Shown here piece by piece: positions 7,395-16,207 of a stretch of 62,046 bases of DNA. A program made the translations under genes and the position numbers. Within the stretch, counting starts at the first letter, position 1. Every line of letters begins with the position of its first letter. The notes beneath the pieces are model-generated. The model was not told the origin of the DNA, did not search any database, and saw nothing but the letters and a program-made list of their open reading frames with translations. Origin of the DNA: Treponema sp. (GTDB lineage: Bacteria > Spirochaetota > Spirochaetia > Treponematales > Treponemataceae); NCBI GenBank assembly GCA_016281495.1, contig JAEEIU010000043.1, positions 85,504 to 147,549 on the forward strand, written 5' to 3'.

Positions 7395-9110
7395 ATGGAA
7401 AAGACTTTAGACAAAGTGCTTCATTGCATTGACCATAAACTCACTCAGAACGACGGTTCCACAGAAATCTCTGATTCAGGAATTACCCAAAACGTAAAAA
7501 TCACTTCGCTTGTATTCGACAGCCGTGATGTAAAGGAAGGCTCCCTCTTTTTCGCACTTCCCGGAACACACACCACAGGCAACAGGTTCATAAGCCAGGC
7601 AATCCTGAACGGAGCGGCCGCTGTCATCTTTCAGGATGATTTTTCTTCTGAAGAAAAGGATTCAATTCAAAAGGCCATGGAACAGAAAAACGCAAAGACT
7701 GTTTTCATCAGGGTGGAATCTTCTCGCAGGGCAATGTCTCCAGTATCATCTGCATTCTACGACAATCCTTCAAGCAAGCTCGTCATCTATGGCGTAACCG
7801 GCACCGAAGGAAAATCTTCAACAGTTTCATTCATCTGGCAGCTTTTAACACTTTCCGGATACAAGGCGGGATTCATCTCCACAGTGCAGTATTCTCTTGG
7901 AGGGCCTGCAATCAACAACCCGGAGCACCAGACAACACCGGAGGCTCCAATCGTCCAGAGGGAACTTTACGAAATGGTTCAAAACGGATGTACCCATGCC
8001 GTAGTAGAATCTTCTTCACACGGACTTTCAGACAAGCTCAACCGTTTGGGAGATGTGCTTTTTGACTGTGCGGTATTCATGAACGTAACTCTTGAACATC
8101 TTGAATTCCACGGCACCTTTGAACAGTACAGGAACGACAAGGCAAACCTTTTCCGTGCATTGGACAGGCACAATCACATAAAGACAATCCAGGGCAAAGA
8201 AGTTGAAGTTCCCTCATTTGGCATCGTAAATCTTGAAGACGAATCATTTCCGTTTTTTGTCTCGGCAACAAACAAAAAGGTCATCGGATACACAACAGAA
8301 GGCAAGGCGGGAAAACAGGCAGGCGAAGAAGAACAGCAGGTCTCCCCTCTTCCATCAATTCCGGAAGACATGGCATATCTTTCTGCAAGGAACATCGCTT
8401 CAGCAAGATTCGGGCTTTCATTCAGCATACACAGGTTCCAGGACCACGACTCAATCAAAAACGAAAACCGCGTAATTCATGTAAAGGCACCGCTTCCAGG
8501 AGCATTCAACGCATACAACATCATGGCGGCCCTTCTTGCAGTAAACGGAACCACAGGCATTTCGTTGGAAGACCTTTCTGCAAAAGCCACAGAGCTTGTT
8601 CCGGTAAAGGGTCGAATGACTGTCATCGATCAGGGACAGCCGTTTGAAGTTATCGTTGACTATGCGCATACACCTTCATCATTTGAAACGATTTTCCCGC
8701 CGCTTAGAAAAAGATGTACAGGCAGAATGATTGCACTCTTTGGTTCCGGGGGAGAACGCGACATAAAGAAAAGGCCGCTTCAGGGCCAGGTTGCCGCAAG
8801 GTTCTGTGACATACTTGTTTTAACCGACGAAGACCCAAGGCAGGAAGACAGCATGTCAATCCTTAACATGATAGCCGATGGTGCGGAAAAAGAAGGCAAG
8901 ATCAAGGACAAGGACATGTTCCTGATTTCCGACAGAAAGGAAGCAATCAAAAAGGCTTTTGCCATTGCACAAAAGGATGACATTGTTCTACTGTTGGGAA
9001 AGTCGCATGAAAATTCAATCATCTTCAAGGATCGCGTAATGCCCTATGACGAAATCAGTCAGGCGAAAAAGACTCTTGAAGAAATGGGATATAAGGAAAA
9101 CAAAAAATGA
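7395..9110 (+). CDS. murE: UDP-N-acetylmuramoyl-tripeptide synthetase
   Basis: A 571-residue Mur ligase of the MurE branch, adding the third residue to the peptidoglycan stem peptide in the cytoplasm. Seen: the N-terminal UDP-binding start (VTSLVFDSRDVKEGSLFFAL-type block), the ATP loop GVTGTEGKSSTVSF, HQTTPEAP, VVESSSHGLSDKLNRLGDV, the carbamylated-lysine segment NDKANLFRA, and TDEDPRQED where MurE enzymes select their amino acid. DNPR is the diaminopimelate signature. The EDPR seen here keeps the Arg; treponemes studied so far use ornithine, so the third residue cannot be settled by eye. It is longer than usual (about 490), partly through a Gly/Gln-rich insert near residues 300-320. It overlaps ddl by four bases. 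Confidence 0.92.
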   Translation: MEKTLDKVLHCIDHKLTQNDGSTEISDSGITQNVKITSLVFDSRDVKEGSLFFALPGTHTTGNRFISQAILNGAAAVIFQDDFSSEEKDSIQKAMEQKNAKTVFIRVESSRRAMSPVSSAFYDNPSSKLVIYGVTGTEGKSSTVSFIWQLLTLSGYKAGFISTVQYSLGGPAINNPEHQTTPEAPIVQRELYEMVQNGCTHAVVESSSHGLSDKLNRLGDVLFDCAVFMNVTLEHLEFHGTFEQYRNDKANLFRALDRHNHIKTIQGKEVEVPSFGIVNLEDESFPFFVSATNKKVIGYTTEGKAGKQAGEEEQQVSPLPSIPEDMAYLSARNIASARFGLSFSIHRFQDHDSIKNENRVIHVKAPLPGAFNAYNIMAALLAVNGTTGISLEDLSAKATELVPVKGRMTVIDQGQPFEVIVDYAHTPSSFETIFPPLRKRCTGRMIALFGSGGERDIKKRPLQGQVAARFCDILVLTDEDPRQEDSMSILNMIADGAEKEGKIKDKDMFLISDRKEAIKKAFAIAQKDDIVLLLGKSHENSIIFKDRVMPYDEISQAKKTLEEMGYKENKK

Positions 9111-10243
9111 ATGTAGTTTTATTGTACGGCGGACGCTCCGGTGAGCACGAGATTTCAATCATCAGCTGCACTTCTGTGGCACGAAACATTTCTGACAAAC
9201 ACAACGTACATTTGATTTCAATTGACAAAGACGGAAAATGGTATCTGGAGGATGACTCCCTTCTGGACGAAATAAAAAAGAACAAGGATGCAAAGCTTTC
9301 CATTCATCCTGACGATGCAAAAAGGGTTTCGATAATTCCAGGTGGAGGAAAAGACGGTGCCTTTGTTTGCGGAGGAAAGGCAATTCCATGTGATGTTGCA
9401 TTCCCCGTACTGCATGGAACTTATGGCGAAGACGGAACGATTCAGGGGCTGTTTGAAATGGCGGACATTCCCTTTGTCGGATGTGGAGTACTTTCTTCTT
9501 CTTCAACAATGGACAAGGACACAACAAAGATACTATGGAAAAACGCAGGACTTCCGGTTGTTCCCTCAATCTGCATTACACGTGCCGATGTAAACGACAG
9601 CAAAAGATATGATGAAAAAATCAAAAAGGCAATCGATACCCTGCATTTCCCGCTGTTCGTAAAACCCTGTGCGGCAGGTTCAAGCGATGGTGCAAGCAAG
9701 GCCGAAAACGAAAAGGAGCTTTCCTATGCCCTGATGGAAGCATTTGAATGGGACAACAAGGTTTTAATTGAAAAGGCAATTCCCGCACGCGAAGTTGAAT
9801 GCTCTGTCATGGGAAATTCAATCACGTTCGATTCTGCAAACGAAGACACTTTGATAAAGTCTTATGGTCCCGGAGAAATTGTTCCACGCCATACATTCTA
9901 CGATTACGATGCAAAATACAATGACCCGGATGGAGCAGATCTTGTCATTCCGGCAAAACTTGATCAAGACAAACTATCATATATAAAGGAAACCGCAAAA
10001 AAGGCATATATGGCTGTTGGAGCCTCAGGCCTTTCCAGAGTTGACTTTTTCATTGACCGTGAAACAGGTGACATTTACCTTAACGAAATCAACACGATGC
10101 CTGGATTTACGAGCATAAGCATGTTCCCGAAATTATGCGGAAGCGAAGGAATAGATTTTACCAGCTTGACGGAAATTCTTTTTAACGAAGCTACCGCACA
10201 ATATCAGGCTTCCCAGAAGCTTAGGACAAGCAGGACAAATTGA
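9107..10243 (+). CDS. ddl: D-alanine--D-alanine ligase
   Basis: A 378-residue ATP-grasp enzyme that joins two D-alanines for peptidoglycan. It opens with VLLYGGRSGEHEISIISCTS, has FPVLHGTYGEDGTIQGLFEM and FVGCGVLSSSSTMDKD, and the ATP-grasp blocks FPLFVKPCAAGSSDGASK, EVECSVMGN, SRVDFFIDRETGDIYLNEIN followed by TMPGFT. These cover the catalytic Glu, Ser, Arg and magnesium ligands expected of the family. The ATG overlaps the murE stop (ATGA), so the genes are translationally coupled. Together with murE and murD it forms a stem-peptide assembly cluster. Confidence 0.95.
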   Translation: MNVVLLYGGRSGEHEISIISCTSVARNISDKHNVHLISIDKDGKWYLEDDSLLDEIKKNKDAKLSIHPDDAKRVSIIPGGGKDGAFVCGGKAIPCDVAFPVLHGTYGEDGTIQGLFEMADIPFVGCGVLSSSSTMDKDTTKILWKNAGLPVVPSICITRADVNDSKRYDEKIKKAIDTLHFPLFVKPCAAGSSDGASKAENEKELSYALMEAFEWDNKVLIEKAIPAREVECSVMGNSITFDSANEDTLIKSYGPGEIVPRHTFYDYDAKYNDPDGADLVIPAKLDQDKLSYIKETAKKAYMAVGASGLSRVDFFIDRETGDIYLNEINTMPGFTSISMFPKLCGSEGIDFTSLTEILFNEATAQYQASQKLRTSRTN

Positions 10244-10286
10244 TTCTATAGTTTAATTAATTTCAAAACTGTTCAGGAGGAAAAAA

Positions 10287-11888
10287 ATGGATGTTCATGT
10301 TTATCCGGAAGGATGTGTATTCAACACTATTGATGATATCGCCGGCAAAAAGATTACGGTCATGGGACTTGGCCTTAACGGTGGTGGAGAGGCATGCGTA
10401 AAGTTTTTCCTTCAGCACGGAGCTTATGTCACAGTTACCGACATGAAGACTCCAGAGCAGCTTGCCCCCACACTTAAAAGCATTGCACAGGATGAAAGGC
10501 TGGACAAATCACGACTCACCTACGTTTTAGGCCAGCACAGAATAGAAGACTTTGAGAAGGCCGACTGTGTAATAAAAAATCCCGGAGTAAAGATTCAGGG
10601 AAACCAGTATCTTGCAAAGGCAAAGGCAATCGAGACGGACTTAAGCGTTTTCCTGCATTTCACAAAAGCTCCTATAATCGCAGTAACAGGAAGCAAGGGA
10701 AAAAGTTCAACCGTAAGTGCAATATACAACGGTTTGATTGGAGCAGGATTTCAGGCATACCTAGGCGGAAACATTACTGTAAGCCCGCTTACATTCCTTG
10801 ACAAAACAGACGGAACAACTCCTGTAGTACTTGAACTTTCCAGCTGGCAGCTTGCAGACCTACGAGGAAGAAAAGCACTCAAGCCAAAAATAGCAATCAT
10901 CACAAAGATAGTTCCCGACCACCAGAACTGGTACGACGGAATGGACAGTTACATCGACGACAAGACTTTAATCTTTGCAGACCAGGATGAGAATGATTTT
11001 ACAATCCTTGATGCAGACAAAGACGGATACTTAAAAGAAACCTCTTCTCCAAAAGAATCATGCACATGCTGGGGAGATTATTTTGCATCCATAACAAAAG
11101 CAAAGGTATTACGCTACAGTTCAGATATCCTTCAAAAGGATGTGTTGGGTGCATTCCTTGCAAGAGATGGAAAAGATGTATTTGGATATGCGAGGCTTCC
11201 ACAGGAACTTAGGAGCAGGTCAAACCCGAATCAGGAGGAAGAAAAAATCCTTGGCCGTCTTGCTGTCCCGGGCCGCCACATGAAAATAAACGCGCTTAAT
11301 GCTGCACTTGTCTTAAGGCTCATGAATGTAGCTCCAGAGCTTTGCATTTCAATCCTTTCTGAATGGAAGGGTGTTCCGCATCGTCTTGAGCATTTTTATG
11401 ACGCGGTTATTCCGTTCAACCACATTCAGCTTGCCTTTTACAATGATACATGTGCAACAGTTCCAGATGCATGTGTCGCTGCCATTCAGGCATTTGATAC
11501 AGACGTCATCCTGATTTGCGGTGGCACTGACAAGAACCTTGATTTTGATCCATTGATTCAAACACTTTCGGGAAAAAGAGGAAAGCAATTCAAACCCAGA
11601 AAAATTTTCTTACTTGAAGGAACTGCCACGGACAAACTCATTCCTCATCTGGATGCAGAAAACATTCAATATAATGGACCGTACAATTCCCTTGGGGCAT
11701 TGCTTGGCATATTAAAGACAGAGCTTATTCAGGAAGATGCTGTAAAGGCTTTCAAATATTCAGAAGATGAGGGACCTATCCCAGTCGTATTCTCCCCGGG
11801 TGCAACTTCATTCGGATTATTCTCCAATGAATTTGACAGGGGAAACACATTCAAGAAAGAAGTACTATCACTTTTTGAGAAAAACTAA
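10287..11888 (+). CDS. murD: UDP-N-acetylmuramoylalanine--D-glutamate ligase (MurD-like)
   Basis: A 533-residue Mur ligase. The Rossmann start KKITVMGLGLNGGGEACVKF, the ATP loop AVTGSKGKSSTVSAIYNGL, VVLELSSWQLADL (the classic MurD ELSSxQL motif), ITKIVPDHQNWYDGMDSYI (equivalent to NxxPDHLD) and GVPHRLEHF identify MurD, which adds D-glutamate to UDP-MurNAc-alanine. It is about 90 residues longer than E. coli MurD, with a linker near residues 240-320 and a long end; SPGATSFGLFSNEFDRG matches the conserved C-terminal SPxxxSFDxFxxFxxRG. CAGGAGG precedes the start. It follows ddl by 43 bp. Confidence 0.9.
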   Translation: MDVHVYPEGCVFNTIDDIAGKKITVMGLGLNGGGEACVKFFLQHGAYVTVTDMKTPEQLAPTLKSIAQDERLDKSRLTYVLGQHRIEDFEKADCVIKNPGVKIQGNQYLAKAKAIETDLSVFLHFTKAPIIAVTGSKGKSSTVSAIYNGLIGAGFQAYLGGNITVSPLTFLDKTDGTTPVVLELSSWQLADLRGRKALKPKIAIITKIVPDHQNWYDGMDSYIDDKTLIFADQDENDFTILDADKDGYLKETSSPKESCTCWGDYFASITKAKVLRYSSDILQKDVLGAFLARDGKDVFGYARLPQELRSRSNPNQEEEKILGRLAVPGRHMKINALNAALVLRLMNVAPELCISILSEWKGVPHRLEHFYDAVIPFNHIQLAFYNDTCATVPDACVAAIQAFDTDVILICGGTDKNLDFDPLIQTLSGKRGKQFKPRKIFLLEGTATDKLIPHLDAENIQYNGPYNSLGALLGILKTELIQEDAVKAFKYSEDEGPIPVVFSPGATSFGLFSNEFDRGNTFKKEVLSLFEKN

Positions 11889-11911
11889 CAATTAAACAGA
11901 GGTGGAAAAAA

Positions 11912-14900
11912 ATGACAGAAGACCAGAAATTATATGAATCACTTGTTGCATTAAGACAGCACATCAAGGATACGGCAGAGTCCGAAAGAACTCCCACAGT
12001 CTGCAGTGACGAGGTTTTGCACGAGATGGCAAAGCTGGTTCCTGTCAAGCTTTCTGACCTGGAGAGTTTACCCGGAGTAGGAAAAGCTTTCATCGACAAT
12101 TACGGCGAACAGTTTTTACGCGTAATAAACCGCCACGAAAGAAATGTTCAGGGCGGAGGTTTCCTCAAGGTTTCCATCAATAAATCAGTCCTTGAGACAC
12201 TTAAAGAACTTGAGAAAAAACTTGTAAACATCAACAAAAGAAACCATCTTCTTTACATGCCCCGCATCCAGAGCAAGTATGCAGTTGACTTATTCAACTC
12301 AGAATCAGATCCGCGCGACATAATCCTTGGTCCCGGCAAAAAAGTTGAGATATGCAATTCCAAAGATGAATCAACAATGAAAAAGGTAATCTCTCTTTTA
12401 CGTGCCAATTCCCGAATGCTCCGTGAAAAAGGACAGAACAACCTCTTTATCGCATACCCATTTGTAAAGGGAAAACTTGCAGGCGACGCCGGTTTTGAAA
12501 TTAGGGCACCTTTGGCTCTATTCCCTGTTAACGAAGAAAGGTCTCCGTCAAGCATCAAGCTTTCTCTTGACCGTTCAAGGGACATCCTTTACAACACCAC
12601 CCTCATACTCGCATATTACAAGACCGCAAACATAAACAAGGCATTGCCGCCGGAAGCATTGGAAGACAACGCACGCGACACCTTCTTTGACAACATCACT
12701 GTTTTCTTTAAGAACTGCGATTTGGAAATTGAAATTCCTGAAACAGAAAACGAACTCCATGCATTCAAGGATTACACGGCAGACTCATTCCCATCCTATA
12801 AACCGGGAGAAATGTATCTTGACAACACCATCGTACTTGGCAACTTCCCGATCTGTTCATCTTCAATTCAAAAGGATTTCCAGCAGATTGCAGAAGGCGG
12901 AATAATCAACACTCTCCTTAATGACCTCTTGTCAGATCAGGCAAACGAGGATAAGGAATCAACAAGTGAAATTCCGATCCAGGAAAACAACATCTATTAC
13001 ATCAATGATTTGAACAGCTCACAGGAAAAAGTACTGAACCAGATAAACGTAAGCGATGAACTTGTTATGGAAGGACCTCCAGGAACAGGAAAATCCCAGA
13101 CAATCACCAGCTTGATTTCACAGGCGGCGCTTTCAGGAAAAACTGTCCTCATGGTATCCGAAAAGAAAACAGCCCTTGATGTCGTTTATTCACGTCTTGG
13201 AGAACTTTCAAAATATGCATTGATTATCGACGACGTAAACAACAAGAATCTTTTTTACCAGCAGATGTCAGATATTGTTCACATGCAGGCAGGAAAGAAC
13301 ACACCGCAAAAATCATCTGCAACAATCTCTGTAGACATAGAAAACCAGCTTGATGCCCTTGAGAAAGTTTCCCGCGAATTGTATACACCGGATTCATTTG
13401 AACTTGAACCTTACAAGCTTTATTTGAAATGTCCAAAAATCAATTTTACCGAGACGGCAAATTTTGAACGCCAGCAGTTTTTCTCACAGCATGCAAGTCC
13501 AGATATCCTGCAGTGTACCTACCCTGTCCTCTCCAAATGCTTTAACACTTTCTCTGACGAAGACATTGTTGAGCAAACGGATAACTTTACCTCACTGAAC
13601 AAGGCTTTCCCGCTTCTTGCAAAGATGAAGAACAACCTTACAGACTTTGACATTCAGCAGCTGATGCTTCAATGGCAATCTGTAAAGCCACAGATTGATG
13701 AATACAACAAGAAGAATGCAATTGCAAAACTTTTCACCGGTGGAAAAACTAAAAAGGCCGTAAGGGAACTTGCTGCCAATTATTTTGACAGTCAGATTCC
13801 ACAAAACGCAAAGGCAATAATCCAAAAGCCAGATGAGTTTATTGCAGGTGTTGAACAGTATTCAAAATACTATGAACTAAAGCCGCTTTATGATTCATTT
13901 TCTCCTGAGGAAAAATCATATTTTACTTTCATGCAGTCAGTTCAAAGACAATGCGACAACTCGCTTATCAACGCAGGAAAAGAGGTAATGCAGTATCTTC
14001 TTTACAAACACCTGATGGAATTTGAGACCTCACACCGCGACTCAATGATGACCATAAACAATTTCCCGAACATCATCCGCACTGTAAGCCAGGACATTCA
14101 AAACAAGACAAAGATTACACGCGACAACTTAAAGAACACGTTGTACCAAAGCCTTGGCATGCTTACGGAATCAAAACGAAAGAATGACATTCTCCGTGCA
14201 ATTGAATCCAAACGAAAGATGAGCGTAAACAAGTTCATCAGCAAGTTTGATTTTGAATTGTTCAAGGGAATCAAGATATGGCTTTTGACGCCAGAAGTTG
14301 TTTCCGAAATTATTCCGCTTCAGATTGGCGTATTTGACCTGCTTGTATTTGACGAAGCTTCCCAGATGTATGTTGAAAAAGGCCTCCCCTCAATTTTACG
14401 TGCAAAGAAAGTTATCGTTGCCGGTGACCAAAAGCAGCTTAGGCCTTCAAGCCTTGGAACAGGTAGAATCAGCTTTGACGAAGATGATCTTGACGAAGAC
14501 GAGGAAATCTCTGCCGCACTGGAAGAAGAAAGCCTTTTGGATCTTGCAAAATACAGATACGACAATACCCTGCTTAACTTCCACTACCGCTCACAGTTTG
14601 AAGAACTCATCGCATTCTCCAACTATGCCTTCTACAATGCACAGCTTTACGTTTCACCAAACACATATGAAAAAGAAGAAAGGCCGATTCAGGTCCACCG
14701 CATAGAAAATGCAATCTGGGACAAGCGCAGGAACATGGAGGAAGCCACATTCATCATCGGCTTGCTAAAGGACATATTTGCCAACCGCAAGGAAAACGAA
14801 ACAATCGGCATCATTACGTTCAACACAAGCCAGCGTGACTTAATTGAAGACTTGATCGACAAGGAATGTTCCCAAGATTTTGAATTTGCAGAAAAAGTTC

Positions 14901-15616
14901 ACACAGAAATGCAGAGGACAAAGGACGGAGAAGACATCGGTCTTTTTGTAAAGAACATAGAAAACGTTCAGGGTGATGAGCGTGACATCATTATCTTCTC
15001 CATCGGTTATGCAAAAAACAAGGAAGGAAAATTCATCCAGAACTTTGGCTGGCTCAATCAGGCAGGTGGAGAAAACCGTCTTAACGTTGCAATCAGCCGT
15101 GCAAAAAAACAGGTTCATGTCGTTTCAAGCTTTGATCCGTCAGAGTTGAATGTAGAGAATACAAAGAACCCCGGACCTGCAATCCTTAAGAAATATCTTG
15201 AGTATACCCAGGCAGTCAGCATGAACAAAAAGGATGAGGCAAGACGTATTTTACTTTCACTTTCTTCTGATGACAGCGACAACACAGTTAGTGAAGACGA
15301 AAGCCAGGTACAGCAGGAATACTTTGATTCAATTGCAGATGCCCTGTCTCAGGAAGGAATTGAATTCCAGAGGAATGTCGGTATCGGCGGTTACACAATT
15401 GACTTTGCGCTTAAAAAGGAAGGCCGTTTTGTTCTTGGACTTGAATGTGACTCCCATCTTTACACAAGACCTGACACTTCAAGAAACCGCGACTATCACA
15501 GGCAGAAATATCTTGAATCCCGTGGATGGAAAATCTTCAGGCTTTGGTCCAGCTCATGGTGGAAAAACCGCGAGCAGGAAATGCAGAAGATTTCCGATTT
15601 GTACGACAGCCTGTAA
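11912..15616 (+). CDS. HRDC / SF1 helicase / restriction-nuclease-like fusion protein
   Basis: A 1234-residue protein. Residues about 5-72 look like an HRDC domain (LYESLVALRQHI, then LSDLESLPGVGKAFIDNYGE), a nucleic-acid binding module of RecQ helicases. A DUF4011-like region follows (about 90-215). Then come SF1 helicase motifs: Walker A EGPPGTGKSQT near 387, LLVFDEASQM near 811, VAGDQKQLRPSS, FHYRSQFEELI, NVQGDERDIIIFS, and LNVAISRAKKQVHV. The last 80 residues (GYTIDFALKKEG, LGLECDSHLYT, YLESRGWKIFRLWSSSWWKN) resemble the MTES_1575/Vsr-like PD-(D/E)XK nuclease. Several known anti-phage proteins have related helicase-nuclease layouts, but there is no partner gene here: it lies between murD and purE, so a repair role is equally possible. 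Confidence 0.8.
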   Translation: MTEDQKLYESLVALRQHIKDTAESERTPTVCSDEVLHEMAKLVPVKLSDLESLPGVGKAFIDNYGEQFLRVINRHERNVQGGGFLKVSINKSVLETLKELEKKLVNINKRNHLLYMPRIQSKYAVDLFNSESDPRDIILGPGKKVEICNSKDESTMKKVISLLRANSRMLREKGQNNLFIAYPFVKGKLAGDAGFEIRAPLALFPVNEERSPSSIKLSLDRSRDILYNTTLILAYYKTANINKALPPEALEDNARDTFFDNITVFFKNCDLEIEIPETENELHAFKDYTADSFPSYKPGEMYLDNTIVLGNFPICSSSIQKDFQQIAEGGIINTLLNDLLSDQANEDKESTSEIPIQENNIYYINDLNSSQEKVLNQINVSDELVMEGPPGTGKSQTITSLISQAALSGKTVLMVSEKKTALDVVYSRLGELSKYALIIDDVNNKNLFYQQMSDIVHMQAGKNTPQKSSATISVDIENQLDALEKVSRELYTPDSFELEPYKLYLKCPKINFTETANFERQQFFSQHASPDILQCTYPVLSKCFNTFSDEDIVEQTDNFTSLNKAFPLLAKMKNNLTDFDIQQLMLQWQSVKPQIDEYNKKNAIAKLFTGGKTKKAVRELAANYFDSQIPQNAKAIIQKPDEFIAGVEQYSKYYELKPLYDSFSPEEKSYFTFMQSVQRQCDNSLINAGKEVMQYLLYKHLMEFETSHRDSMMTINNFPNIIRTVSQDIQNKTKITRDNLKNTLYQSLGMLTESKRKNDILRAIESKRKMSVNKFISKFDFELFKGIKIWLLTPEVVSEIIPLQIGVFDLLVFDEASQMYVEKGLPSILRAKKVIVAGDQKQLRPSSLGTGRISFDEDDLDEDEEISAALEEESLLDLAKYRYDNTLLNFHYRSQFEELIAFSNYAFYNAQLYVSPNTYEKEERPIQVHRIENAIWDKRRNMEEATFIIGLLKDIFANRKENETIGIITFNTSQRDLIEDLIDKECSQDFEFAEKVHTEMQRTKDGEDIGLFVKNIENVQGDERDIIIFSIGYAKNKEGKFIQNFGWLNQAGGENRLNVAISRAKKQVHVVSSFDPSELNVENTKNPGPAILKKYLEYTQAVSMNKKDEARRILLSLSSDDSDNTVSEDESQVQQEYFDSIADALSQEGIEFQRNVGIGGYTIDFALKKEGRFVLGLECDSHLYTRPDTSRNRDYHRQKYLESRGWKIFRLWSSSWWKNREQEMQKISDLYDSL

Positions 15617-15647
15617 TGACACATTGTTTGGCTTAAGCCCCGTATGC

Positions 15648-15676
15648 TTGAAAAAAAGGGCATAATGTGCTAAAGT
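15648..15676 (+). promoter_or_regulatory. Promoter of purE-purF; predicts a leaderless mRNA
   Basis: TTGAAA at 15648-15653, 17 bp, TAAAGT at 15671-15676, then six bases (TCGGGT) to the purE ATG at 15683. The expected start site is the A of the ATG. No Shine-Dalgarno sequence precedes it. Confidence 0.6.
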
Positions 15677-15682
15677 TCGGGT

Positions 15683-16183
15683 ATGAAGGTTGCAATTTTT
15701 TTTGGATCTAAATCCGACAGTCAGACAATGAAAAAGGCCGCCGACGTACTCAGCGAATTTGGAGTTGAATACAAGGCATTCATTATTTCAGCACATCGCG
15801 CAGGAGCACTCCTCGTAAAAACCATTCATCAGATTGAAGATGAAGGTTTTGAATGCATCATTGCAGGTGCAGGTTTAAGTGCCGCACTTCCAGGTGTAAT
15901 TGCTGGCAACACAGTGCTTCCAGTTGTGGGAGTTCCTCTTGAATGTGTAACCCCGGGTGTCTCAAACGGGCTTGGTGGAATGGACGCACTTCTTTCTGTC
16001 GTACAGATGCCACCCCAGATTCCGGTTGCAAGCGTTGGAATCAACAATGCAAAAAACGCAGCATATCTTGCAATAGAAATCCTTGCAGTAAAGTATCCAG
16101 AATTAAAGCAAAAACTCTTGGAATTCCGCAAAAACCTTTCTGCTCAGGCTGAACAAAACGGCGGAACAGGATATACATTTTAA
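15683..16183 (+). CDS. purE: N5-carboxyaminoimidazole ribonucleotide mutase / AIR carboxylase family
   Basis: A 166-residue PurE. The phosphate-binding start VAIFFGSKSDSQTM and the active-site SAHR are present. Two usual class I motifs are altered: SAHRTP is SAHRAG, and GAGGAAHLPG is GAGLSAALPG, so the second conserved histidine is absent. The C-terminal half (LPVVGVPLE, GGMDALLSVVQMPPQIPVA) is otherwise class I-like with a small insertion. Class I enzymes rearrange N5-CAIR made by PurK; class II enzymes carboxylate AIR directly with CO2, as reported for Treponema denticola PurE. No purK lies in the window, so the chemistry is undecided. Co-transcribed with purF, 24 bp downstream. Confidence 0.9.
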   Translation: MKVAIFFGSKSDSQTMKKAADVLSEFGVEYKAFIISAHRAGALLVKTIHQIEDEGFECIIAGAGLSAALPGVIAGNTVLPVVGVPLECVTPGVSNGLGGMDALLSVVQMPPQIPVASVGINNAKNAAYLAIEILAVKYPELKQKLLEFRKNLSAQAEQNGGTGYTF

Positions 16184-16207
16184 TCCAACCTAACAGTGAG
16201 GGGAGCC

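Noticed and set aside
11912..15616. Helicase-nuclease gene as part of a defence island
   Set aside because: Both neighbours are core genes (murD, purE) on the same strand with normal spacing, with no integrase, toxin or second defence gene nearby; kept only as a hypothesis.
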